A stretch of 64,000 bases of DNA. Source: Sediminibacterium sp. TEGAF015. Its GTDB lineage: Bacteria; Bacteroidota; Bacteroidia; Chitinophagales; Chitinophagaceae. Positions within the stretch are counted from its first letter, which is position 1. The number at the start of each line of letters is the position of its first letter. This document shows, one piece after another, positions 53,591 to 62,344 of the stretch. Position numbers and translations under genes: made by a program. The notes beneath the pieces were generated by a model that was not told where the DNA came from, ran no database searches, and saw only the letters and a list, made by a program, of their open reading frames with translations. The stretch is taken from assembly GCF_025997995.1 (NCBI RefSeq), contig NZ_AP026683.1, positions 1,922,501 through 1,986,500 on the forward strand, read 5' to 3'.

Positions 53591-54502
53591 TCAGAATTTT
53601 TGATTTTTTAAAAAATTATTTACATACCCGAAAAGATTGAAATCTATTGAATTAAACTTTACCGTGATTTCATCAAAAATGAAACGTTTATTTACACTTC
53701 GCATTTTTTCTTTTGCAATCAACTGATATACCCTTTCGGTGAGCAACCATATTTTTCTTTCGGTCAGCGCAATATGTTGGTGGTGGATTGCAATGGCAGT
53801 TGCTAGTTCCTCAATTCCTTCTTTTTGGGAAGCCACTGTTTTAACCACTTCAATTGTTTTGTCTTGTTGAAAGGCAGGCGCCATCATCAATCGAAGATTC
53901 CGAACGAACGCATCGGCATCAGGGCGATCACTTTTGTTGACCACAAATACATCCGCAATTTCCATCAGTCCTGCTTTCATGGTCTGCACTTCATCACCTG
54001 CTTCGGGCACTACCACTACCACAGTGGTATCTGCCAGACCTGCAATTTCAATTTCACTCTGCCCAACACCTACGGTTTCAATGATAATTTCATCGAATCC
54101 ACCCGCTTGCAAAATGGCCGTAATCTCAATAATAAAAGGATGCAATCCACCCAATGAACCCCGAGTCGCAAGCGATCGTATATATACGCCTGGATGATTG
54201 TACCAATCGCTCATGCGTATTCTGTCTCCTAATAAAGCACCCATATTAAAAGGAGAGGAAGGATCCACACATAGAACCGCCACTTTTTTTCCTTCAGCTG
54301 TCCAGTAGCCAATCAATGCATCGGTCAAGGTACTCTTACCTGCACCAGGAGGACCAGTAATGCCTGTTACAGGGGTATGTCCATTGGGCAAGCTTTGTAA
54401 AAAAGCTTTGTGTCCTTCCACTTCATTTTCTACCAATGAAATGGCACGGGCGATTGCCTGAAAATTACCTGCCTGTATCCTTTCTAATAATTGATGCCAC
54501 AT
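53591..54502 (-). CDS. meaB: Methylmalonyl-CoA mutase-associated GTPase MeaB
   Basis: The 303-residue G3E GTPase protects and reloads adenosylcobalamin-dependent methylmalonyl-CoA mutase. The Walker A GITGPPGAGKSTL is near residue 47, the switch/metal motif ETVGVGQSE near 140 and NKSD near 190. It is a housekeeping gene placed upstream of two glycosyltransferases; the mutase is not in the window. The start MWHQLLERI and a short divergent promoter to the next plus-strand gene are as expected. Confidence 0.92.
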   Translation of the reverse strand: MWHQLLERIQAGNFQAIARAISLVENEVEGHKAFLQSLPNGHTPVTGITGPPGAGKSTLTDALIGYWTAEGKKVAVLCVDPSSPFNMGALLGDRIRMSDWYNHPGVYIRSLATRGSLGGLHPFIIEITAILQAGGFDEIIIETVGVGQSEIEIAGLADTTVVVVVPEAGDEVQTMKAGLMEIADVFVVNKSDRPDADAFVRNLRLMMAPAFQQDKTIEVVKTVASQKEGIEELATAIAIHHQHIALTERKIWLLTERVYQLIAKEKMRSVNKRFIFDEITVKFNSIDFNLFGYVNNFLKNQKF

Positions 54503-54536
54503 ATATGCTTACGGAATGTAAATTTATGCTATTGCC

Positions 54537-55709
54537 ATGCAAGATATCAGAAAAAATATACCGCTGTTATTGATGATTATCAGCCTCGCAGGACTCTACT
54601 TTAGTCGTGCACTCTTGTCCATTGCAACAGGTTTATGGTTTGTGTCTGGTATTATTGAGGTAATCAGGCAAAAAGAAAAACTATACAAACAACCTTTTCT
54701 GATTTGGTCATTTGTATTTCCCCTACTCTGTCTCCTGGGCTCCTGGCAAAGCTCTTGGTCGCATCCTCAGAACCAGCAAATCTTACTGACAGCATGGGCA
54801 TATCCGGCCTGGGCATTAGGATTGCTAGCCATTAAAGACAAACAGCAATTGAAATGCATTCAAATTACCTGGGTTATTGCAGCCATCATCGGTTTATGCT
54901 ATCCGCTCATTGCATTCGTTGGCGATATACAGGGAAATATTCAGGCACTGGGATCCGGAAAAGCCTTGCCCGTTTTCATGGACACAGACCATGTTCGCTT
55001 TGGGATATTATTGGTGAGTGCTGTTGCGGTGAATTGGATTTTATTGAAAGGAGATTCATCGAACAAGTGGTTAAAAATTTCATTATTCTTTTTAATTGCA
55101 GGTATCATTTTTACTGCCATCCGTACTGCCTGGGCTTTGTTGTTTATTCTTTGCCTGGGATGGGTTTTGCTGGAAGCAAAGAAAAAAGTGGTCGTATTTT
55201 TTTTACTAATCGCAATTGGTGCAGCTACCTATCAGATTCCGACCGTGAAAAATAAAATTCATTATACCCTTTACGACTTTGAGCAATACAATCAAAAAGG
55301 GTATGACCCGAATTATTCAGATGGAGTAAGAAGAGCACTGAACCAGGTGAGCTGGAAAGCCATACAGGAAAAGGGTTTCAGCAATATGGGCTGGGTAAAA
55401 ATCCCAGACCAGTTACAGAAGGAATTCAAAAATTCTACACAGGGTAGGCAAACCAATTTTGGCTGGCCTTTTAATCAATGGTTGTTTTGGTGGATGGGTG
55501 TGGGCCTTGGAGGCATACTTTTATTCAGCCTCTGGTTGTGCTATCCTATATTATATGCATGGAGAAATAAAAATGCTTCCATTGCTATCTGGACTTTAGC
55601 AATTGCAGCTTCCTGTTTGGTGGAATGCACCCTTAATTATCAGTACGGAACCTTATTGCATGTTGTTCCGCTTTTATTGTTGCAGAAAAATTATTTCAAA
55701 ACTTTGTAA
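54537..55709 (+). CDS. O-antigen ligase-like polytopic membrane protein
   Basis: The 390-residue protein has about ten hydrophobic segments and a large loop before the last two. The periplasmic loop contains GYDPNYSDGVRRALNQVSW and WPFNQWLFWW, in the position of the Wzy_C/O-antigen ligase domain (RRxxxN-like). It is expected to ligate or polymerise a surface glycan. Divergent from meaB with 34 bases between. The 3' end overlaps the convergent GT2-like gene by 19 bases. Confidence 0.8.
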   Translation: MQDIRKNIPLLLMIISLAGLYFSRALLSIATGLWFVSGIIEVIRQKEKLYKQPFLIWSFVFPLLCLLGSWQSSWSHPQNQQILLTAWAYPAWALGLLAIKDKQQLKCIQITWVIAAIIGLCYPLIAFVGDIQGNIQALGSGKALPVFMDTDHVRFGILLVSAVAVNWILLKGDSSNKWLKISLFFLIAGIIFTAIRTAWALLFILCLGWVLLEAKKKVVVFFLLIAIGAATYQIPTVKNKIHYTLYDFEQYNQKGYDPNYSDGVRRALNQVSWKAIQEKGFSNMGWVKIPDQLQKEFKNSTQGRQTNFGWPFNQWLFWWMGVGLGGILLFSLWLCYPILYAWRNKNASIAIWTLAIAASCLVECTLNYQYGTLLHVVPLLLLQKNYFKTL

Positions 55710-56563
55710 TTGGTAAAATCAAAAGGTCTGAAACCCGTTGCTTTTTCAAAATAATATAGAATCTTATCTTTTAAATCAAACTTTTTCTTTGATAAATCTA
55801 ACTCAACCTTCCAGTTTTGCTTCAAAATCCGATTTGTCATAACATTTGGATGTGTTCCTGTGAATTTTTCTAAAGAATCGAACTGGCTAAAATCAAAGAA
55901 ATCAGGTCCATTTAAAAAATTTTCCAGCTTTTCAGGGGCATGAAAGAGTTTACTAAACTCTTTCTGTTTTTTCATCATTTGTACGGGCGACTTTACCCAT
56001 CCATAATGGTATACATAGGCATCAATAGGCTTCACTTTAATTTTGTTTCCCTGCTTTCTGAAACCCTGTGCATCTTTATAAGCCTGTATAGACTTGTCGT
56101 TTCTGATTACCCTTACTTCATTTCTATACCAGGTTCTACTATCCCCTACATAATCATAGGTTCCATAAAAGTGGAGGTATTTAAATAAGAGACCTTCTAC
56201 GCGCTGGTCTTGCAGATAAGTTTCACAAGCTCTGCGTATAGTTGCATGATATTGTTCGTGTACCACTTCATCGCCCTGTATATAAAAAGCCCAGTCGAAT
56301 TCAGCGGGTATTAGTTGCAAGGCTTTATTTGTTTCCTCGGCCAGTACCGATCCCCCCGACCTTAATTGCGGATCCCATACGGAATGATGAATTTTAATTT
56401 TAGGGCTTTGTATGGATTCAATTAGCTCAATGGTGCCATCTGTGCAGTCCCCAATCAATACAAACATTTCATCTACTACCGGTAAAATAGATTGAATGGC
56501 TTCCACAATTGGATAATCATTTAACACAGCGTTTTTAATAATTGTGAAGCCCGCAATTTTCAT
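55691..56563 (-). CDS. Glycosyltransferase family 2-like protein
   Basis: The 290-residue enzyme begins MKIAGFTIIKNAVLNDYPIV, typical of the GT2 group annotated as beta-1,4-glucosyltransferase-like. FVLIGDCTDGTIELIESIQ follows near residue 35, and FYIQGDEVVHE near 92 holds the QGDE acidic site. It probably takes part in LPS core or surface-glycan synthesis. It is convergent with the ligase-like gene (19-base overlap). Confidence 0.85.
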   Translation of the reverse strand: MKIAGFTIIKNAVLNDYPIVEAIQSILPVVDEMFVLIGDCTDGTIELIESIQSPKIKIHHSVWDPQLRSGGSVLAEETNKALQLIPAEFDWAFYIQGDEVVHEQYHATIRRACETYLQDQRVEGLLFKYLHFYGTYDYVGDSRTWYRNEVRVIRNDKSIQAYKDAQGFRKQGNKIKVKPIDAYVYHYGWVKSPVQMMKKQKEFSKLFHAPEKLENFLNGPDFFDFSQFDSLEKFTGTHPNVMTNRILKQNWKVELDLSKKKFDLKDKILYYFEKATGFRPFDFTNYKVLK

Positions 56564-56620
56564 TTTAGCTAAATTGTGCTGTAAAGAACTGAAATATTTT
56601 GCAGGGGCAAGCCTAAGTGT

Positions 56621-57259
56621 ATGATAAATTTTATCCCGATTTTCCCGCTGGAATTAGTTGTGTATCCTGGTGAAGAATTAAATCTTCACATTTTTGAACC
56701 AAGGTATAAAGAACTGATTACCGAATGTTATGCCGAAGCAAAGCCTTTTGGAATTCCAACTGTAATGGGCGATAAAGTAGCTGAAACTGGCACCATGGTT
56801 GAGATTACAGAGATTGTGCAAGTATATGAAGATGGCAGAATGGATATTAAAACCAGGGGCACCAAAGTATTTCAGGTGCTGGAAATGATAGAACAGATTC
56901 CAGATAAATTATACAGTGGCGCTATTGTAAACTATCCCAACAACGATACCATGGCAAAGCCCTTTATTTCTTTTAAAATTCTTGATTCGGTGTACATTCT
57001 TCACCGTTTATTGAATGTTACCAAAAAGTTTCAACAGAAAATTGCCGAAATACTGAGTTATGATATGGCGCATCATGCTGGGCTTTCACTAAAAGAGGAA
57101 TATGAATTACTTTGTTTGTTTCAAGAAGATCAGCGTCTTGAATTTTTGAGAAGACACTTAGAAAAAGTAATTCCCGTAATTGAAGGCATGGAACAATTAA
57201 AAGAAAGAATTGCCATCAACGGGTCTTTCAAAAAAATAACAGGTTATAACCTTAATTAA
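56621..57259 (+). CDS. LON substrate-binding-domain protein
   Basis: The 212-residue protein corresponds only to the N-terminal substrate-binding domain of Lon protease (FPLELVVYPGEELNLHIFEP at residues 8-27, a PUA-like fold), with no AAA or protease domain. Such stand-alone proteins are common in Bacteroidota, role unknown. It is four bases upstream of coaX and probably co-transcribed with it. Confidence 0.9.
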   Translation: MINFIPIFPLELVVYPGEELNLHIFEPRYKELITECYAEAKPFGIPTVMGDKVAETGTMVEITEIVQVYEDGRMDIKTRGTKVFQVLEMIEQIPDKLYSGAIVNYPNNDTMAKPFISFKILDSVYILHRLLNVTKKFQQKIAEILSYDMAHHAGLSLKEEYELLCLFQEDQRLEFLRRHLEKVIPVIEGMEQLKERIAINGSFKKITGYNLN

Positions 57260-57263
57260 TACC

Positions 57264-57992
57264 ATGGAAATATCATTGTGTTTAGACTTCGGTAATACCA
57301 GACAAAAAGTGGGGGTATTTAAAGGTCGTGACTTTCTAAAAGAAATCAATTTGCCAGACACTTCTTTGAATAGCATTGAGGCTTTGCTGAATGAATGGAG
57401 TCCGGAGAAGATTATTCTCTCGTCTGTAATTAACCATGATCCGGCCATTGAAACCTTTATGGCGGGAAAAACCAGGTTTCATCGCCTGAACCATACCAGC
57501 CAATTGCCTTTAACCACTCCAGTGGGCAAACCGGAGACCATTGGCGCCGACCGGCTTGCACTCGTAGCTGCCGCAGTGGATTTGTTTCCCAATAGCCATA
57601 ACCTGGTGATTGGCCTGGGGACTTGCATTACCTATAATTTCATCAATAATCAGCATGAGTTTCTGGGAGGAAGCATTTCTCCTGGAATGAATATGCGTTT
57701 CAGGGCCATGCACGAACAGACCGCTTTGTTGCCCTATATTAAGGCAGAAACGCAGTTTCCCCTGATTGGTTACGACACCAAAACCAACCTGCTTAGCGGG
57801 GTTATCTGGGGTATGTCTAAGGAAATTGACGGAATAATTGACGAATATGCCCTAAAATACAGCAACTTTAACGTGCTATTAACCGGGGGGGATATGCCTT
57901 TTTTTGTACCACACCTAAAAAACAGGATATTTGCCGACCCAAACCTAATTTTTAAAGGCTTATATGCAATCAGTGAGTTCAACAACAGGTAG
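57264..57992 (+). CDS. coaX: Type III pantothenate kinase
   Basis: CoaX phosphorylates pantothenate, the first step of CoA synthesis; type III needs a monovalent cation and is not feedback-inhibited by CoA. The 242-residue protein has the N-terminal phosphate motif LCLDFGNTRQKVGVF (5-19), TIGADRLALVAAA near 92 and the second nucleotide motif GLGTCITYNF near 117. It is in a run with the barrel protein (29-base overlap) and lptC. Confidence 0.93.
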   Translation: MEISLCLDFGNTRQKVGVFKGRDFLKEINLPDTSLNSIEALLNEWSPEKIILSSVINHDPAIETFMAGKTRFHRLNHTSQLPLTTPVGKPETIGADRLALVAAAVDLFPNSHNLVIGLGTCITYNFINNQHEFLGGSISPGMNMRFRAMHEQTALLPYIKAETQFPLIGYDTKTNLLSGVIWGMSKEIDGIIDEYALKYSNFNVLLTGGDMPFFVPHLKNRIFADPNLIFKGLYAISEFNNR

Positions 57993-59340
57993 GCTGGCTT
58001 TTGTGGTTAGTTACCTTTTTTTATACGCAATCCAATCATCAGCTCAGGTTAATTCACCGTTTTCCCGTTATGGATTGGGCAATCTGGTCGGTTCCCAGCA
58101 CGCCATCAGTCGTTCAATGGGGGGCATTTCAGCCGCATATGCAGATGGCAACAGCTACAATGTGGGTCAGTCTGTCAACTTCAACAACCCGGCAACTTAC
58201 GGTGCCAACTACATGGTTACATATGACCTTGGCCTGTCAATAGATTCCAGAAAACTAAGAAGCCAAAACCCCAATGGTACATTTAGTTCAGTTTACCTTA
58301 TTCCAAGTTACTTATCTGTAGGAATTCCTGTTAAGAAAGCTAAGGGATTGGGCATGGCTTTTGGATTAAGACCGCTAACCAGAATTAATTATGGTATAGA
58401 ATCAAGAGCAAGAGTGGCTGGAGACAGCATTGGTTCCATTTATGAAGGTTCCGGTGGTACCTACCAGGGATTCATTGGTCTGGGAAAAAAATGGAAGAAT
58501 TTCAGTGCTGGTTTCAATACAGGTTATACGTTTGGAAGACAAGAATTGAGCACCACAAAAACTTTTTATAACGACACTTTACAATACTTTGAGTCGAGAA
58601 GTGCAACACAAACCAACTTTGGTAAAATGTTTTTGCAGGCTGGTCTTCAATACGAATTCACCCTTAGCAAAAAAGAGAATGTGGCAGAGAAATCTTCCAG
58701 AAATCTCTCGATGCGTATAGGGGCTACTGCAAGTTTTCAGCAGAATATGAATGCATCCCAAAAGCTAACCAAGCAAACCTATGTATTAACTGCTGCGGGT
58801 GGATTAATTGAAGTAGATAGTATTGCCAAGCAGGACAATATCAAGGGAACCATTGTCATGCCCGCTACCTACGAAGCAGGATTTATGTTGGTAAAAACAT
58901 TAAGTAATACAAGAGGTAACTTTCAATTGTGGACAGCGGGCATGGAATTTACTACCACCCAATGGACCAAATACAGATCTTATGGTCAGGCTGATATGCT
59001 GAATAACAGTTGGGCATTGAAATTTGGTGGCCAGATAAGTCCGAGTGCAGAAGGCGCAACCAGTTACTTAAGCAGTGTGAATTATCGCTTTGGATTCCAG
59101 TTTGGAAAAGATTACATAAATGCAGACGGAAACGGATTGAAACATAGTTCATTCACTTTGGGTGCTGGATTCCCTATCAGAAAATGGAGAAATTACGAAA
59201 CCCAATACACAGTAGTACAAGCTGCTGTTCAGTTTGGCAAAAGAGGTTCTTCTGTAAATAATATTACAGAAAACTATACCCAACTTACTTTAGGATTCAG
59301 CCTAAGCGATGTTTGGTTCATTAAACGCAGATATGACTAA
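57964..59340 (+). CDS. Outer-membrane beta-barrel protein, FadL/PorV-like
   Basis: The 458-residue protein has a signal peptide ending SSAQ near residue 28, then NSPFSRYGLGNLVGSQHA and repeated amphipathic strands with glycine/aromatic turns to the end (LGFSLSDVWFIKRRYD). The start region (RSMGGISAAYADGN) is typical of the FadL-like Bacteroidota barrels often called hypothetical. It overlaps coaX by 29 bases and lptC by eight, so the three genes are translationally linked. The lptC neighbourhood suggests a part in envelope biogenesis. Confidence 0.82.
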   Translation: MQSVSSTTGRLAFVVSYLFLYAIQSSAQVNSPFSRYGLGNLVGSQHAISRSMGGISAAYADGNSYNVGQSVNFNNPATYGANYMVTYDLGLSIDSRKLRSQNPNGTFSSVYLIPSYLSVGIPVKKAKGLGMAFGLRPLTRINYGIESRARVAGDSIGSIYEGSGGTYQGFIGLGKKWKNFSAGFNTGYTFGRQELSTTKTFYNDTLQYFESRSATQTNFGKMFLQAGLQYEFTLSKKENVAEKSSRNLSMRIGATASFQQNMNASQKLTKQTYVLTAAGGLIEVDSIAKQDNIKGTIVMPATYEAGFMLVKTLSNTRGNFQLWTAGMEFTTTQWTKYRSYGQADMLNNSWALKFGGQISPSAEGATSYLSSVNYRFGFQFGKDYINADGNGLKHSSFTLGAGFPIRKWRNYETQYTVVQAAVQFGKRGSSVNNITENYTQLTLGFSLSDVWFIKRRYD

Positions 59341-59920
59341 TCGTTCTACAATATTTACATTAGCAGCCTTTTTAACAGGCTGCTTTTTTATGCTCGCTTG
59401 TGAGAACGATGTAAATGAAGTAAAGCGGCTGGGCAAAAAAAATCCAGGTATTGAAGAAGGAAAAAACATCACCAGCTTTCTAAGCATGGGGGGTAAAATG
59501 AAAGCCAAACTAACTGCTCCTGTTTTATTGCGCTACCAGGGCGATAGTGCTCTAAAATCAGAATTCCCTAAAACACTCTTCGTTGAATTTTATAACGACA
59601 GCACCAAATTAGAAAGTACCCTGAGTGCCAAATACGGGCGCTATATGGAAAACGAAAATAAAATTTATCTCCGTGATAGTGTAGTAATTATCCGGATTAA
59701 CGGCGACACATTAGAAACTTCTGAACTATACTGGGATCAGACCCTGGGTCGTTTTCATACAGATAAACCCGTTACTACCAGTCAGCGAAATCCCCGCCAG
59801 AAACTGTTTGCCCGTAAAGGCTTCAGTTCCAATCAAACCTTAACAGATATTACTTATTACGAATTAGATTTAGGATCCTTTTTATTTTTACCAGATAGTA
59901 GTTCTAACAAAAAACAATAA
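59333..59920 (+). CDS. lptC: LPS export protein LptC
   Basis: About 195 residues. The start at 59333 (MTNRSTIF) overlaps the barrel gene stop by eight bases. A lipoprotein-like signal (FFMLAC, Cys at about residue 22) precedes the LptC/OstA-like beta-jellyroll: MKAKLTAPVLLRYQGDSA, LESTLSAKYGRYMENENKIY and LRDSVVIIRINGDTLETSEL. It carries LPS from the inner-membrane LptBFG complex to LptA. Bacteroidota LptC is commonly a lipoprotein rather than a membrane-helix protein. Confidence 0.88.
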   Translation: MTNRSTIFTLAAFLTGCFFMLACENDVNEVKRLGKKNPGIEEGKNITSFLSMGGKMKAKLTAPVLLRYQGDSALKSEFPKTLFVEFYNDSTKLESTLSAKYGRYMENENKIYLRDSVVIIRINGDTLETSELYWDQTLGRFHTDKPVTTSQRNPRQKLFARKGFSSNQTLTDITYYELDLGSFLFLPDSSSNKKQ

Positions 59921-59929
59921 AATTATTTT

Positions 59930-60919
59930 ATGGAATATAGAAGAATGGGAAGAACCGGACTTCAGTTAAGTGTACTAAGTTTCGGTAGCTGGGTATCTTT
60001 TCATAAGCAAATTAATGACAACAGTGCAGATGAACTAATGGGTATTGCCTATGACCATGGTGTCAATTTTTTTGACAATGCAGAAGTATATGCACTTGGT
60101 GAAAGTGAGAAAATGATGGGCCGCGTATTGAAAACAAAAAACTGGGACCGTACTTCCTATACCCTTTCTTCTAAAGCTTTCTTTGGCTGGAGAGGCAAAG
60201 ATAACAAGCCCAACCAAACAGGTTTAAGCAGAAAGCATCTTACAGAAGCCTGTAATGAAGCATTGCAAAGGCTTCAGACCGACTACCTTGATTTATATTT
60301 CTGTCATAGACCCGATAAAAACACACCCATTGAAGAAGTGGTACTTACGATGAATACCCTGATTCAACAAGGAAAAATTTTATACTGGGGCACTAGTGAA
60401 TGGAGTGGCGTAGAATTAATGGAAGCTAATAGAGTAGCGAGAGACTATCGCCTGATTGGCCCCGCAATGGAACAGCCGCAATACAATTTATTTGAAAGAG
60501 ACAAATTAGAAAAAGACTACCTAGAAGTCTTTAAAAATGTAGGCCTAGGTACTACCATCTGGAGCCCATTGGCATCTGGTCTCCTTACCGGCAAATACAA
60601 CAACGGCATTCCTGAAGGAAGCAGATTGGCAATTGAAGGCTTTGACTGGCTGAAAGAACGCTTGATTATGGAAGAAAAAATTGAAAAAGTAAAACAATTG
60701 CAGCAATTGGCCAATGAGCTTGGCTGCAGTCTTCCTGCCTTAAGCATTGCTTGGTGTATTAACAACCCGAATGTAACTACGGCTATTTTAGGCGCCACTA
60801 GAAAAGAACAACTGCTGGATAACTTAACTGCCTTACAAGCCGTTGAACTAATTAGCTCAGCGGTTTTGCAGAAAATAGAGTCCATTATGCAGAATAAACC
60901 TGTTTTAGCAGAATATTAA
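59930..60919 (+). CDS. Aldo/keto reductase
   Basis: The 329-residue (alpha/beta)8 NADPH oxidoreductase of the Kv-beta/YghZ-like group. MGRTGLQLSVLSFGSWVSF (6-24) and FFDNAEVYALGESEKMMG (near 47; catalytic Asp and Tyr) are seen, with Lys in LSSKAFFGW (near 80), the fourth residue His in LYFCHRPDK (near 120) and SPLASGLLTGKYNNG near 215. Substrate unknown. It follows lptC after nine bases. Confidence 0.93.
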   Translation: MEYRRMGRTGLQLSVLSFGSWVSFHKQINDNSADELMGIAYDHGVNFFDNAEVYALGESEKMMGRVLKTKNWDRTSYTLSSKAFFGWRGKDNKPNQTGLSRKHLTEACNEALQRLQTDYLDLYFCHRPDKNTPIEEVVLTMNTLIQQGKILYWGTSEWSGVELMEANRVARDYRLIGPAMEQPQYNLFERDKLEKDYLEVFKNVGLGTTIWSPLASGLLTGKYNNGIPEGSRLAIEGFDWLKERLIMEEKIEKVKQLQQLANELGCSLPALSIAWCINNPNVTTAILGATRKEQLLDNLTALQAVELISSAVLQKIESIMQNKPVLAEY

Positions 60920-60982
60920 GCAAGATTTTTACCAACCCTTTCCAACTTTTCATCAAATACCACTCTTACTCATGAAAACTGC

Positions 60983-61534
60983 TTGGAACAGGTAATAGAC
61001 ATACAAAAAGCTGCTGTAAAAAAGGCTTGCACCGGAGATGCAAAAGCCCAGGCTTGGTTATACGAGCAATACAGCAAAGCTATGTTTACTATCTGTACCA
61101 GAATGACGGGTAATACCTCAGACGCAGAAGACATTCTACAAGACTGTTTTGTAATTGCATTTAAAAATCTGCATCAGCTGAAAGTTGCTGAGCAGTTTGG
61201 AGGATGGCTAAAAAGAATTGTAGTAAACGAATGCATTCGTTTTTGTAAAAAAAATATGCATTGGGAAACCTGGGACAACGAAAAGCAGGGGAACCTGGTG
61301 GAAGAAGAGACAGAATGGTGGAAGACCATTGATTTCAAAATTATTCACCGGACCATCAAAGAATTGCCCGAAGGATGCAGACAGGTTTTTACGCTGTATG
61401 TATTCGAAGAATTTTCGCACAAACAAATTGCAGAAAGCATGGGCATTTCGGAGTCTACCAGCAAAAGCCAGTACCAGAGAGCCAGGTCATTATTGCAACA
61501 AAGAATTCAAAAACAAATTCAAATTCATGGATGA
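60983..61534 (+). CDS. ECF-family RNA polymerase sigma factor (TTG start)
   Basis: The 183-residue protein has sigma region 2 (AWLYEQYSKAMFTICTRMTG, SDAEDILQDCFVIAF) and region 4 (LPEGCRQVFTLYVFEEFSHK, helix-turn-helix IAESMGISESTSKSQYQRAR). The frame is open back to the aldo/keto-reductase stop with no ATG, so TTG at 60983 is the only sensible start. A seven-codon ATG frame (MKTAWNR, 60972-60995) overlaps that start in another frame. The next gene overlaps the stop by eight bases and is probably its anti-sigma factor. Confidence 0.88.
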   Translation: MEQVIDIQKAAVKKACTGDAKAQAWLYEQYSKAMFTICTRMTGNTSDAEDILQDCFVIAFKNLHQLKVAEQFGGWLKRIVVNECIRFCKKNMHWETWDNEKQGNLVEEETEWWKTIDFKIIHRTIKELPEGCRQVFTLYVFEEFSHKQIAESMGISESTSKSQYQRARSLLQQRIQKQIQIHG

Positions 61535-62321
61535 GTTTAAAAAATATCTACAGGAAAACCGAGCTGCGCTGGATCTGGATGAACCAGGACCACAGAGTTG
61601 GGAAAAAGTGCAGGCCAGACTAAAGCAAGAGCGTCCAACTGCTAAAGTGGTGGCCATTAAAAAATATTTTCAATGGTCGGTAGCTGCTTGTGTGTTTGTA
61701 TTGGCAGGGATAGGATTATGGTCTCTATTAGATTCAAAATCAGAAACACTTCAGCAGCAGGTTCTTAACGCACCTAACACACCAAAGTATAATGCAACTG
61801 AAAACAATAAGACAATTGAAGTTCAGCGTGGAAATGAAGAATTGAAGAAAACCAACTTCGGTCAAACTACCACGGAAAATGAGGCCGGATTAGCAAAGAA
61901 TGAAAAAGCTACCGATAATGGAGTTTCTAAAACCTTCGCCGGTAAACAAAACAACAGTAGCTCTCAAGGTTTGTCTAAAGATGTACTTGCCTCATTGGCC
62001 AGTGTTGAAACCGGTTTTACTCAGGTGATCAATTTACAAAGAGGGAAAATTAGCACCACGCCTATGTACGCAGAATCTGCAGCTTACTTCAATGAATTTA
62101 AAATGCAGATTCAACAGATTGAAGCTGATGAAAAACAACTGAAAAAAGAAATTAGTAAAAAAGGACTTACTGCCAATCAGCTTGATCAACTGATTGACTT
62201 GTATCAATATAAATTAACTGTTCTGAAACAGCTGCAGCTGGAAATGAACAAAACCAACAATCGTTTCAAACAAAACCGCGGACCGGTAGACTCTACCCGC
62301 GCCTACTTTATCAATATTTAA
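61527..62321 (+). CDS. Putative single-pass anti-sigma factor
   Basis: About 264 residues, ATG at 61527 (MDEFKKYLQENRAALDLD), overlapping the sigma stop by eight bases. The N-terminal 45 residues are cytoplasmic. One membrane helix follows (WSVAACVFVLAGIGLWSLL, about residues 51-69), then a periplasmic tail of low complexity and a helical end (LTANQLDQLIDLYQYKLTVL). The position after an ECF sigma gene supports the role; no zinc-binding (ZAS) motif is visible, so this is inference from context. Confidence 0.75.
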   Translation: MDEFKKYLQENRAALDLDEPGPQSWEKVQARLKQERPTAKVVAIKKYFQWSVAACVFVLAGIGLWSLLDSKSETLQQQVLNAPNTPKYNATENNKTIEVQRGNEELKKTNFGQTTTENEAGLAKNEKATDNGVSKTFAGKQNNSSSQGLSKDVLASLASVETGFTQVINLQRGKISTTPMYAESAAYFNEFKMQIQQIEADEKQLKKEISKKGLTANQLDQLIDLYQYKLTVLKQLQLEMNKTNNRFKQNRGPVDSTRAYFINI

Positions 62322-62344
62322 AATTTTGATCTAAAAACAGTGTT

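Noticed and set aside
61329-61526. 66-residue N-terminal extension of the anti-sigma candidate
   Set aside because: It overlaps the conserved region 4 of the sigma factor in another frame; the ATG at 61527 gives a normal eight-base overlap.
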